Shown here piece after piece: positions 1 to 5,550 of a stretch of DNA of 11,944 nucleotides (position 1 is its first letter; each line of letters begins with the position of its first letter). The notes below the pieces were generated by a model. That model was given only the letters and a program-made list of their open reading frames with translations, was not told the DNA's origin and did not search any database. Source of the stretch: an uncultured Burkholderiales bacterium (GTDB taxonomy: Bacteria; Pseudomonadota; Gammaproteobacteria; Burkholderiales; Burkholderiaceae_D); the NCBI GenBank assembly GCA_937872165.1, contig CALMOR010000036.1, positions 2,375 to 14,318 on the forward strand, given 5' to 3'. The translations under genes and the position numbers were made by a program.

Positions 1-610
1 CGCGAGCGCCGAGCGCGGCGTCGGCCGCGTCGTCGTCCGCACCGTCGGCCATAAGCGTCTCGGCCGGCTGCAGCCGGTCGAGCACGCGCGCGCCCGCGTC
101 GAACGGACACGCGATCCGGTGGAGGTCGCCCGACGCGAAGTTGAGCCACGCGAGCCCGGCCCGCCGCGCGCGCGTCCGCGCCGCGCGGCCGACGCGGATC
201 GCGGCCAGCAGGCGGTCGGCCTTGTCCGGAAGCAGTCCCGCGTCGGCGAGCGTGCCGGGCGTGACGATGCGGACGACCTCGCGCGCGACCGGCCCCTTGG
301 ACGTCGCCGGGTCGCCGACCTGTTCGCAGATCGCCACCGACTCGCCCTCGGCGATCAGCTTCGCGAGATAGCCGTCGAGTGCATGGAACGGGATGCCGGC
401 CATCGGGATCGGCGCACCGTTGGACTGTCCTCGCGCGGTCAGCGTGATGTCGAGCAGCCGCGCCGCGCGTTTCGCGTCGTCGTGGAAGACCTCGTAGAAG
501 TCGCCCATCCGATAGAGCAGCAGCGTGCCCGGATGCGCGGCCTTGATGCGCAGGTACTGCTGCATCATCGGCGTGTGGCCGCGGTACGCGTCGTCGCGCG
601 CGTCCGTCAT
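1..610 (-). CDS. mutS: DNA mismatch repair protein MutS, N-terminal part (runs off left edge)
   Basis: MutS binds base mismatches and small loops in newly replicated DNA and recruits MutL. The frame begins at ATG 610-608 and stays open to the left edge, giving about 203 residues of a protein that normally has about 850-900. The N-terminal mismatch-recognition domain is plain: MMQQYLRIKAAHPGTLLLYR leads into RMGDFYEVF, which holds the Phe-x-Glu pair (F38, E40) that stacks on and contacts the mispair. LLDITLTARGQ, PIPMAGIPFHA and ESVAICEQVGDP follow at about residues 50-105, then KGPVAREVVRIVTPGT. The linker after about residue 150 is more divergent. No strong Shine-Dalgarno precedes ATG 610; ATG codons 15 and 16 are alternative starts but would remove family-typical sequence. 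A 20-codon mini-frame ends at this start (TGATG). Identity is certain from sequence recall; the ATPase domain lies outside the window. Confidence 0.97.
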   Translation of the reverse strand, partial: MTDARDDAYRGHTPMMQQYLRIKAAHPGTLLLYRMGDFYEVFHDDAKRAARLLDITLTARGQSNGAPIPMAGIPFHALDGYLAKLIAEGESVAICEQVGDPATSKGPVAREVVRIVTPGTLADAGLLPDKADRLLAAIRVGRAARTRARRAGLAWLNFASGDLHRIACPFDAGARVLDRLQPAETLMADGADDDAADAALGAR

Positions 611-672
611 CAAGTCGCTGCCTTGCCCCACGTTCGCTCCGCGTCCTCGTCCGCCCCGCTGCCGGTTGTCAT
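610..672 (-). CDS. possible 20-residue leader frame upstream of mutS
   Basis: ATG at 672-670 opens a 20-codon frame (begins MTTGSGADED) whose TGA (612-610) shares its last base with the mutS ATG, giving TGATG. A purine-rich GGAGAGGG lies at 688-681, eight bases before the ATG, a better ribosome-binding site than anything directly in front of mutS. This fits translational coupling of mutS to a short leader, but such frames arise easily by chance in GC-rich DNA. No function is proposed. Confidence 0.25.
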   Translation of the reverse strand: MTTGSGADEDAERTWGKAAT

Positions 673-784
673 GTTAACGGCCCTCTCCGTCGCCATCCTG
701 CGATCGCACGATCCTTCGACGGCGCGCGCCTTCCTACTGCTACATTGGCGCACCGGCGTCACGACACAGACACGACGAAGCGAC

Positions 785-789
785 GGAGG
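785..789 (+). promoter_or_regulatory. ribosome-binding site of the 208-aa membrane protein
   Basis: GGAGG lies five bases upstream of ATG 795 and fixes that start. A loose -10-like TACATT is present at 741-746, but no matching -35 at normal spacing was found, so no promoter is called. Confidence 0.7.
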
Positions 790-794
790 CATCG

Positions 795-1421
795 ATGCTC
801 ACCGACGAGGAGAAGGACCGCATCCGTCTCGAGGAGACCTATCGCGACGAAGTCCGCAGGACGCTCGCGACGCCCGTCGCGAAGACCCGCGCCGAGCGCA
901 TCCTCGCCGCCGCCAACGCGCCGTTCGTGCTGTGGTTCCCGTCGTCGGTGGTCGTCGGCGCGGCCGGCTTCCTCTACGGCCAGCTGCAGACGAACGCCGC
1001 GATGAAGGCGAAGCGGGCCGAGACCGTAGAGCGGCTCGACATCGAGATGTCGGGACGCGTGGGACTGGCCGACTACGCGGTCCTCGTCCTCCGCGGCCGG
1101 GTCGCGAAAGGCGAGCTGCTCGCGACGAGCGGTCAGACCTGCGCGGTGATCGCGGACGCGCTCGACGGCGTGCAGTCGACCCGTCCCGCGGCGGTCGCGC
1201 TCGAGGACTACAAGGATCGGTCCGCCGCTTCGCTGCTCGTCGAACTGCGCGGGCTCGTGCGCGCCGACGAGCGTCTGCCGCTCGCACACGCGCTCGAGAT
1301 CCAGCGCGACCTGCAGGCCTGCAGGCAGTCCCAGGGCGCCTCGTCGACGCCCGACACGCAGGCGACACGACCGAGCGAGGCCGCCATCAAGGCTTCGGTC
1401 GAGGCCGTCGACGCGATCTAA
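795..1421 (+). CDS. hypothetical single-pass membrane protein, 208 aa
   Basis: The function is not recognised. The protein starts with a charged, probably helical segment (MLTDEEKDRIRLEETYRDEV, continuing to about residue 37). One hydrophobic stretch at about residues 44-62 (FVLWFPSSVVVGAAGFLYG) looks like a single transmembrane helix. The remaining 145 or so residues are mixed polar, with Cys in SGQTC and in LQACRQ, and a Ser/Thr/Ala-rich tail. A charged N-terminal helix followed by one membrane helix containing Pro-Ser-Ser-Val-Val-Val-Gly recalls many small uncharacterised bacterial membrane proteins, but I cannot name a family. A good GGAGG at 785-789 and consistent G/C third positions support real coding. 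It is divergent from mutS and convergent with suhB, with 55 bases between the stop codons. Membrane topology is an inference. Confidence 0.82.
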   Translation: MLTDEEKDRIRLEETYRDEVRRTLATPVAKTRAERILAAANAPFVLWFPSSVVVGAAGFLYGQLQTNAAMKAKRAETVERLDIEMSGRVGLADYAVLVLRGRVAKGELLATSGQTCAVIADALDGVQSTRPAAVALEDYKDRSAASLLVELRGLVRADERLPLAHALEIQRDLQACRQSQGASSTPDTQATRPSEAAIKASVEAVDAI

Positions 1422-1476
1422 GAAGGAATTCTTCGACTACTACCACCTCCGGCGCTGGCCATCGGAGTGACGGCCT

Positions 1477-2346
1477 TCAGGTCGTCTGCGGCGGGCGCTT
1501 CGGGAACATCGGCCCCAGCATCGCGACCAGCTGGCCGAAGATCTTCGGCGTACCCGCGAGCATGTCGCCGGTATGCAGGTATTCGGGATCGCCCTGGAAG
1601 TCGCCGACCAGTCCGCCCGCTTCGGTCACCAGCAGCGACCCGGCCGCGATGTCCCACGGCATCAGTCCGATCTCGAAGAAGCCGTCGAGCCGGCCCGCCG
1701 CGACGTAGGCGAGGTCGAGCGCCGCGGCACCGGGCCGGCGGATGCCGGCGCTCTGTCCGGTCAGCAGGCGGAACATCGCCAGGTAGCGATCGAGCGTCTC
1801 GAGATTCTTGAACGGGAAGCCGGTCCCCAGCAGCGCTTCGTTCATCCGGTGTCGCTTCGAGACGCGGATGCGACGGTCGTTGAGGAAGGCCCCGCGACCC
1901 TTGGTGGCGACGAAGAGGTCGTTGCGGTTCGGGTCGTAGATCACGGCCTGCGTGACGACGCCCTTCTGCATCAGCGCGATCGACACGCAGTACTGCGGAA
2001 AGCCGTGGATGAAGTTGGTCGTGCCGTCGAGCGGATCGATGATCCAGAGATTGTCGGCGTCGTTGTCGGCGGCGACCTGCTGACCTGCCGACCCCTCCGC
2101 CGCGGCGCCTTTCGCCGAAGCGGAACGGCCGCTCTCCTCTGCTAGTATCCGATGGTCCGGATAGGCCGTCAGCAGCACGTCGATGATGGCCTTCTCGGCG
2201 GCCTGATCGATCTCGGTGACGAAGTCGTTGTGCTGCTTGCGGCTCACCTTCACGCGTTCCAGATCGAGACTCGCCCGGTTGATGATCGCGCCGGCGCGGC
2301 GGGCGGCCTTCACGGCCGTGTTCAACATCGGATGCAGGGATGACAT
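1477..2346 (-). CDS. suhB: inositol-1-monophosphatase family protein SuhB, 289 aa
   Basis: SuhB is a Mg2+-dependent, lithium-sensitive phosphatase acting on inositol phosphates; in E. coli it also joins the Nus complex in rRNA antitermination. The family signatures are all present: the first metal motif LAEESG (E70, E71), the second IDPLDGTTNF (D104, D107, T109) and the third PWDIAAG (D232). YDPNRNDLF, GTGFPFK and ALDLAYVAAGRLDGFFEIG match the family closely. The start at ATG 2346 gives MSSLHPMLN, the usual SuhB N-terminus; the frame stays open upstream to 2724, but that part lies antisense to trmJ. No Shine-Dalgarno is visible before 2346. Between EESG and the W-x-I-D-P motif (about residues 74-100) lies a segment some 17 residues longer than in E. 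coli SuhB, rich in Ala, Gly and Gln. suhB diverges from trmJ, a frequent betaproteobacterial arrangement. Confidence 0.95.
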   Translation of the reverse strand: MSSLHPMLNTAVKAARRAGAIINRASLDLERVKVSRKQHNDFVTEIDQAAEKAIIDVLLTAYPDHRILAEESGRSASAKGAAAEGSAGQQVAADNDADNLWIIDPLDGTTNFIHGFPQYCVSIALMQKGVVTQAVIYDPNRNDLFVATKGRGAFLNDRRIRVSKRHRMNEALLGTGFPFKNLETLDRYLAMFRLLTGQSAGIRRPGAAALDLAYVAAGRLDGFFEIGLMPWDIAAGSLLVTEAGGLVGDFQGDPEYLHTGDMLAGTPKIFGQLVAMLGPMFPKRPPQTT

Positions 2347-2349
2347 GGC

Positions 2350-3231
2350 GTGATGGGCGCTGGAACGAACCGCGGGTCTGGAAGCGACGGTGAAAAGAGC
2401 GTCGATCGCCTCGTCCCGCAGGCGCCCTGCGAAGGTCGGGAACGGGACGGCCGATCGAGAGCGCGCGATTCTATCCGACCCGACCTCCCGTCCCTCGACC
2501 GCATCCGCGTCGTCCTCGTCGAGCCCAGTCATCCCGGCAACGTCGGCGCCGCGGCGCGCGCGATGAAGGTCATGGGCCTGTCTCGGCTCGCGCTCGTGGC
2601 CCCGCGCTACGCCGACGTGACCGTCCGGCCCGACGCGATCGCGTTCGCGAGCGGCGCCGTCGACGTGCTCGACGCGTCGCACGTGCACGCGACGCTCGAC
2701 CGGGCCCTTGCCGGCACCACGCACGCGATCGCGATGAGCGCGCGCGACCGCGAGTACGCGCCGCCGCTGTCGTCGCTGCGCGAGGCCGCCGTCGACGCGA
2801 TGAGCAGGCCGCCCGATACGTCGATCGCCTTCGTCTTCGGCAGCGAGCGCTACGGCCTGTCCAACGACGACGTGCTCCGTTGCCAGTCGCGTTGCCGCAT
2901 CGAGACCTCGCCCGACTACGCGTCGCTCAACCTCGCGCAGGCGGTCCAGCTGGTCGCCTACGAATGCCGTCAGGCCGCGCTCGTCTCATGCGGCGAAGCC
3001 GTCGCCGACGACGCGCCGACGGCCGCCACGCACGAACAGCGCGAGGCGCTGATCGATCACTTCGAACGAGGCCTGCTCGCGATCGGCTACCTCGACCCCG
3101 ACGCCCCGAAGAAGCTGATGCCGCGGCTGCGGCGTCTCTTGGCGCGGGCGCGGCTCGAGCACGAGGAGGTGCAATGGCTGCGCGGTATCGCGAAGGCGAT
3201 GCTGCGCGCGAAGGAGCCGGTGCCGCGATGA
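2350..3231 (+). CDS. trmJ: tRNA (cytidine/uridine-2'-O-)-methyltransferase TrmJ (start uncertain)
   Basis: TrmJ is a SPOUT-fold enzyme that uses S-adenosylmethionine to 2'-O-methylate nucleotide 32 in the anticodon loop of several tRNAs. The core starts with RIRVVLVEPSHPGNVGAAAR and AMKVMGLSRLALVAP. The knotted cofactor-binding half shows FVFGSERYGLSNDDVLRC and YASLNLAQAVQLVAYE. A helical C-terminal part ends in PRLRRLLARARLEHEEVQWL. The frame listed opens with GTG 2350 (or ATG 2353), preceded by AGGGA at 2336-2340, only three bases from the suhB ATG. This adds about 48 residues absent from E. coli TrmJ. That extension has about a third of its codons ending in A or T, unlike the rest of the gene, so the true start may lie near 2473-2485, where no ATG, GTG or TTG exists in frame. 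The stop overlaps a mini-frame leading to prpF. Function certain, start not. Confidence 0.93.
   Translation: MMGAGTNRGSGSDGEKSVDRLVPQAPCEGRERDGRSRARDSIRPDLPSLDRIRVVLVEPSHPGNVGAAARAMKVMGLSRLALVAPRYADVTVRPDAIAFASGAVDVLDASHVHATLDRALAGTTHAIAMSARDREYAPPLSSLREAAVDAMSRPPDTSIAFVFGSERYGLSNDDVLRCQSRCRIETSPDYASLNLAQAVQLVAYECRQAALVSCGEAVADDAPTAATHEQREALIDHFERGLLAIGYLDPDAPKKLMPRLRRLLARARLEHEEVQWLRGIAKAMLRAKEPVPR
2468..2473 (-). promoter_or_regulatory. candidate -10 element for suhB
   Basis: On the minus strand TAGAAT matches the sigma-70 -10 consensus at five of six bases and faces suhB. Transcription would begin near 2461 and leave a 5' untranslated leader of about 115 bases. No good -35 hexamer is found at 16-19 bases. 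The element sits exactly where third-position G/C bias of trmJ begins, so it is probably in the true intergenic region. Confidence 0.35.
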
Positions 3232-3284
3232 ACCGCCAGCGACGGGTCGACGACCGCCGGACGACGACGAGGGTTCGACGATGA
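3228..3284 (+). CDS. possible 18-residue coupling frame 1 between trmJ and prpF
   Basis: ATG 3228 overlaps the trmJ stop as ATGA and opens an 18-codon frame (MNRQRRVDD, then Arg/Thr-rich) ending at 3284. Its stop in turn overlaps the ATG of the next mini-frame. The composition is very basic and no product is recognised. It may serve only to carry ribosomes from trmJ towards prpF, or may be chance. Confidence 0.25.
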   Translation: MNRQRRVDDRRTTTRVRR

Positions 3285-3337
3285 ACAGACGACGAGAGGG
3301 CGACATCGAAGGATGTGCGATGGAGGCGGCGCGATGA
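3281..3337 (+). CDS. possible 18-residue coupling frame 2 between trmJ and prpF
   Basis: ATG 3281 overlaps the stop of the preceding mini-frame as ATGA. The 18 codons (MNRRREGDIEGCAMEAAR) end in a TGA that overlaps the chosen prpF ATG at 3334. It has exactly the same length as the first mini-frame, and its first 24 bases match that frame at about 17 positions, which hints at a decayed duplication of about 53 bp. The prpF Shine-Dalgarno lies inside it. Confidence 0.25.
   Translation: MNRRREGDIEGCAMEAAR
3322..3326 (+). promoter_or_regulatory. ribosome-binding site that fixes the prpF start
   Basis: GGAGG stands seven bases before ATG 3334. The in-frame upstream ATG at 3313 has only an AAGG directly abutting it, too close to work well, so 3334 is preferred as the start. 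Confidence 0.7.
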
Positions 3338-4566
3338 GCGCGCTGCCTCGTCCGATGGTCGACGAACGTCATGCGATCCGCGCGACCTGGATGCGCGGCG
3401 GGACGAGCAAGGGCCTCTTCTTCGCGGCCGACGACCTGCCGTCCGGACTGATGCAGCGACCGGGCGTGCGCGACGCGCTGCTGCTGCGGCTGATCGGCAG
3501 CCCCGATCCCTATCGCCGCCATACCGACGGGCTCGGTGGCGCGACGTCGTCGACCAGCAAGGTCGTGGTCGTCTCGCGGTCGCTGCGTCCGGACTGCGAC
3601 GTCGAGTTCCTGTTCGGCGCGGTCTCCATCGACCAGCCGCTGGTCGACTGGTCGGGCAACTGCGGCAACCTGAGCGCCGCCATCGGTCCGTTCGCGATCG
3701 CACGCGGCTGGGTGCCGGTCGACGGCGACCCGTCGCGCGTGGCCGGCACCGTGGTCCGCATCTGGCAGCAGAACATCGGCAAGCGCATCGTGGCGCACGT
3801 GCCGACCTGCGGCGGGCGCGTCGTCGAGGCCGGCACGTTCCACGAGGACGGCGTGCCGTTCGGCGCGGCCGAGATCCGTCTCGAGTTCATCGACCCGGCC
3901 GACGCCGGCGAAGGCGGGCTGCTGCCGACCGGTCGAGCCTGCGACCTCCTGCACGTGCCCGAGCTCGAAGAGCTGTTGCCGGCGATCGACGGTCAGCGGG
4001 CGGGCACGGTTCGCGCGACGATGATCAACGCCGGCAACCCGACGGTCTTCATCCGCGCCGAGGCCTTGAAGCTGAGCGGACGCGAGCTGCCCGACGCGGT
4101 CGATCGGGATGCCCGGCTGCTCGCCCGTCTCGAAGCGATCCGCGCACGGGCCGCGGTCGCGATGGGTCTCGCACGCAGCGTCGACGAGGCGACGCGCGTC
4201 CGGCCCGCGACACCGAAGATCGCGTTCGTCGCGGCGCCGGTCGGCTACCGCACCAGCGCCGGGGCCGACATCGACAAGGGCGCCACCGACGTCGTGGCCC
4301 GCATCGTGTCGATGGGCCGGCTGCATCACGCGTTCACCGGCACCGGTTCGATCGCGCTCGCGGTCGCGGCCGCGTTGCCGGGCACGGTGGTGTCGGAAGT
4401 GGCCCGCACGCTGCCCGGCGTTCCGACCCGCATCGGTCACGCGTCCGGCGTGCTGGCCGTGGGCGCCGTGCTCGAACGGCGCGGCGACGCCTGGCACGTC
4501 GACCGCGCGGTGATGAGCCGCAGCGCGCGCCGCCTCATGGACGGAACCGTGTACGCGCCGCGTTGA
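3334..4566 (+). CDS. prpF: PrpF-family isomerase (2-methylaconitate cis-trans isomerase-like), 410 aa
   Basis: PrpF enzymes have two diaminopimelate-epimerase-type domains and isomerise 2-methylaconitate in the AcnD branch of the methylcitrate cycle; relatives act on methylitaconate or 4-oxalomesaconate. Visible matches are TWMRGGTSKGLFF (residues 18-30), LLLRLIGSPDPY, DGLGGATSSTSK (65-76), VDWSGNCGNLSAA (104-116), RIWQQNIGKRIVAHVP, GEGGLLPTGRACDLL, ATMINAGNPTVFI and the C-terminal MSRSARRLMDGTVY. K76 and C110 align with the lysine and cysteine discussed as active-site residues in Shewanella PrpF (K73, C107, from memory). Length is normal for the family. No prpB, prpC, acnD or prpR lies nearby, so propionate metabolism cannot be inferred from context, and another unsaturated tricarboxylate could be the substrate. 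It lies downstream of trmJ on the same strand, linked by overlapping mini-frames. Family is confident, substrate is not. Confidence 0.87.
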   Translation: MSALPRPMVDERHAIRATWMRGGTSKGLFFAADDLPSGLMQRPGVRDALLLRLIGSPDPYRRHTDGLGGATSSTSKVVVVSRSLRPDCDVEFLFGAVSIDQPLVDWSGNCGNLSAAIGPFAIARGWVPVDGDPSRVAGTVVRIWQQNIGKRIVAHVPTCGGRVVEAGTFHEDGVPFGAAEIRLEFIDPADAGEGGLLPTGRACDLLHVPELEELLPAIDGQRAGTVRATMINAGNPTVFIRAEALKLSGRELPDAVDRDARLLARLEAIRARAAVAMGLARSVDEATRVRPATPKIAFVAAPVGYRTSAGADIDKGATDVVARIVSMGRLHHAFTGTGSIALAVAAALPGTVVSEVARTLPGVPTRIGHASGVLAVGAVLERRGDAWHVDRAVMSRSARRLMDGTVYAPR

Positions 4567-4644
4567 TCGCCATCGTCCGCGCGCGACTGATCGGCAGCGC
4601 GACCTCGACGTTCACGCGCCCTGCGCGAGCACGACCCGGCTCGT

Positions 4645-4668
4645 CCTCCGGCGTCCAGACGGCGGAGG
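4645..4668. repeat. 24-nt GC-rich inverted repeat (hairpin) after prpF
   Basis: CCTCCG (4645-4650) pairs with CGGAGG (4663-4668), then one G/G mismatch, then CGT (4652-4654) with ACG (4659-4661), leaving a CCAG loop. In RNA this would be a stable hairpin about 80 bases beyond the prpF stop. No run of T follows on either strand, so it is not a classical intrinsic terminator; it could stabilise the prpF mRNA end. Confidence 0.55.
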
Positions 4669-4703
4669 CCGCGGCGGTCGCCCGGCTCGCCCAACTCGCG
4701 CAC

Positions 4704-4730
4704 TTCGTCCATTTCGTCCATTTCGTCCAT
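4704..4730. repeat. 9-bp tandem repeat, three exact units
   Basis: TTCGTCCAT occurs three times without interruption (4704-4712, 4713-4721, 4722-4730) and is followed by a degenerate fourth unit (TTTGTTCGA, 4731-4739). It lies outside any accepted gene. The locally lower G+C makes it stand out from its surroundings. A 9-bp unit keeps reading frame, so it would give Met-Asp-Glu or Phe-Val-His repeats if translated, but no start context supports this. Confidence 0.85.
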
Positions 4731-4792
4731 TTTGTTCGATTGCCCATGTCGTCTTTGGTCTTCTGTCGCGGTCGAGGGCTGCGTCATGCGAG

Positions 4793-5131
4793 ATGCGGGA
4801 CGTCGAGCGCCCGTCGTCCGGCAACACACGAGCGATGGCTGAGCGCCCGTCGCTTCGGCCCGAACTCCAGGTGCGGCGCACGCGAGGCACGCCGCTCTTC
4901 CCCTTCGGGGAGCCGGTCGGTACCGAACGCTACGAGCACATCGCGGTCGAGCGCGCGAAGGTGGGACAGTCCACCTCCTCCGCGCACGGCGCCGGCGAGG
5001 ACGTCCTGCTGTCAGCTAGCATCGCCGGTCCGTTCTCCGAGCGCGCGGGGACGAGCGTCGCGCCGGCGACCTCCCTGCGGCGCGTGAGCCGGGCCGCGCT
5101 CGACGCGATGGTCGACCGGGTCGCGTCGTGA
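4793..5131 (+). CDS. unrecognised 112-aa protein overlapping arfB
   Basis: No family is recognised. The frame runs from ATG 4793 (alternative ATG 4835, which would give 98 residues) to a TGA at 5129-5131 that overlaps the arfB GTG as GTGA. The middle is the most protein-like part: LQVRRTRGTPLFPFGEPVG (from about residue 25) followed by TERYEHIAVERAKVG. A Ser/Ala/Gly-rich stretch and a C-terminal helix-like segment (LRRVSRAALDAMVDRVAS) come after it. No signal peptide or membrane segment is seen. Codons mostly end in G or C, as in its neighbours, which supports real coding. Neither ATG has a strong Shine-Dalgarno. The overlap with arfB implies co-transcription and coupled translation, so a role near ribosome rescue is possible but purely contextual. 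Confidence 0.6.
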   Translation: MRDVERPSSGNTRAMAERPSLRPELQVRRTRGTPLFPFGEPVGTERYEHIAVERAKVGQSTSSAHGAGEDVLLSASIAGPFSERAGTSVAPATSLRRVSRAALDAMVDRVAS

Positions 5132-5529
5132 GCGGCCCCGCGGTCGATCCCGACGAGGTCGCGTTCACCGCGATCCGCGCGCAGGGCGCCGGCGGTCAGA
5201 ACGTCAACAAGGTGTCGAGCGCCGTCCACCTGAGCTTCGACGTCGGAGCATCGTCGTTGCCGGAAGACCTGAAGCGACGGCTGCTGGCTCTCGAAGACCG
5301 CCGCATCACGGCCGCGGGCGTGATCGTCATCAAGGCGCAGGGCTCGCGCAGCCAGGAGGCGAACCGCGCCGACGCGCTGCTGCGCCTCCAGGAGATGATC
5401 GACAGCGTCGCCGTCGCGCCGGTCGTCCGTCGCGCCACCAGGCCGACCTACGGCTCTAAGCAGCGACGTCTCGAAGGCAAGAGCCTCAGGGCACGCGTCA
5501 AGGCGGGACGCCAGCGCGTCGACGACTGA
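5128..5529 (+). CDS. arfB: alternative ribosome-rescue factor ArfB (YaeJ), 133 aa
   Basis: ArfB is a peptidyl-tRNA hydrolase that enters stalled ribosomes lacking a stop codon and releases the nascent chain. The release-factor catalytic domain has the GGQ loop in FTAIRAQGAGGQNVNKVSSA (GGQ at residues 22-24). HLSFDVGASSLPEDLK and GVIVIKAQGSRSQEANR follow, nearly identical to E. coli YaeJ. The basic C-terminal tail that probes the empty mRNA channel is present (RRATRPTYGSKQRRLEGKSL, then RARVKAGRQRV). No codon-recognition domain exists, which separates it from RF1/RF2. The length is close to E. coli's 140. The start is GTG 5128, overlapping the stop of the upstream frame by four bases; no ATG lies nearby in frame. 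It converges with the Rieske oxygenase gene, with 21 bases between stops. Confidence 0.94.
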   Translation: MSGPAVDPDEVAFTAIRAQGAGGQNVNKVSSAVHLSFDVGASSLPEDLKRRLLALEDRRITAAGVIVIKAQGSRSQEANRADALLRLQEMIDSVAVAPVVRRATRPTYGSKQRRLEGKSLRARVKAGRQRVDD

Positions 5530-5550
5530 CGTGCGGATCGCGGCGGCGGT

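Larger units (their letters stand above)
4567..4792. other. gene-free stretch between prpF and the arfB pair
   Basis: No credible gene is seen on either strand. The stretch holds a 24-nt GC-rich inverted repeat and a 9-bp tandem repeat, both listed separately. Open frames across it encode low-complexity runs (Phe-Val-His, Met-Asp-Glu or Lys-Trp-Thr triplets) produced by the tandem repeat. No clear T-tract terminator for prpF is present. Confidence 0.6.

Noticed and set aside
1422..1434. GAAGGAATTCTTC as a terminator between the membrane protein gene and suhB
   Set aside because: It is a weak, AT-rich stem of four to five pairs with no T-tract on either strand.
119..1708. 529-codon open frame on the plus strand
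   Set aside because: It is antisense to mutS and suhB, out of frame with the membrane protein, and Arg-rich without domains; typical of shadow frames in GC-rich DNA.
2347..2724. N-terminal extension of suhB to an upstream ATG at 2724
   Set aside because: The added sequence is antisense to trmJ, and suhB proteins normally begin with the MHPMLN-type start found at 2346.
2986..4497. 503-codon open frame on the minus strand
   Set aside because: It is the antisense of trmJ and prpF, with His/Arg/Asp-rich low-complexity sequence.
4437..4829. Minus-strand frame with Met-Asp-Glu repeats
   Set aside because: It overlaps the 3' end of prpF antisense, has no start context, and the repeated residues come from the 9-bp DNA repeat.
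3315..5087. 590-codon open frame on the plus strand
   Set aside because: It shadows prpF in another frame and runs through the tandem repeat; extreme Arg content and no family match.
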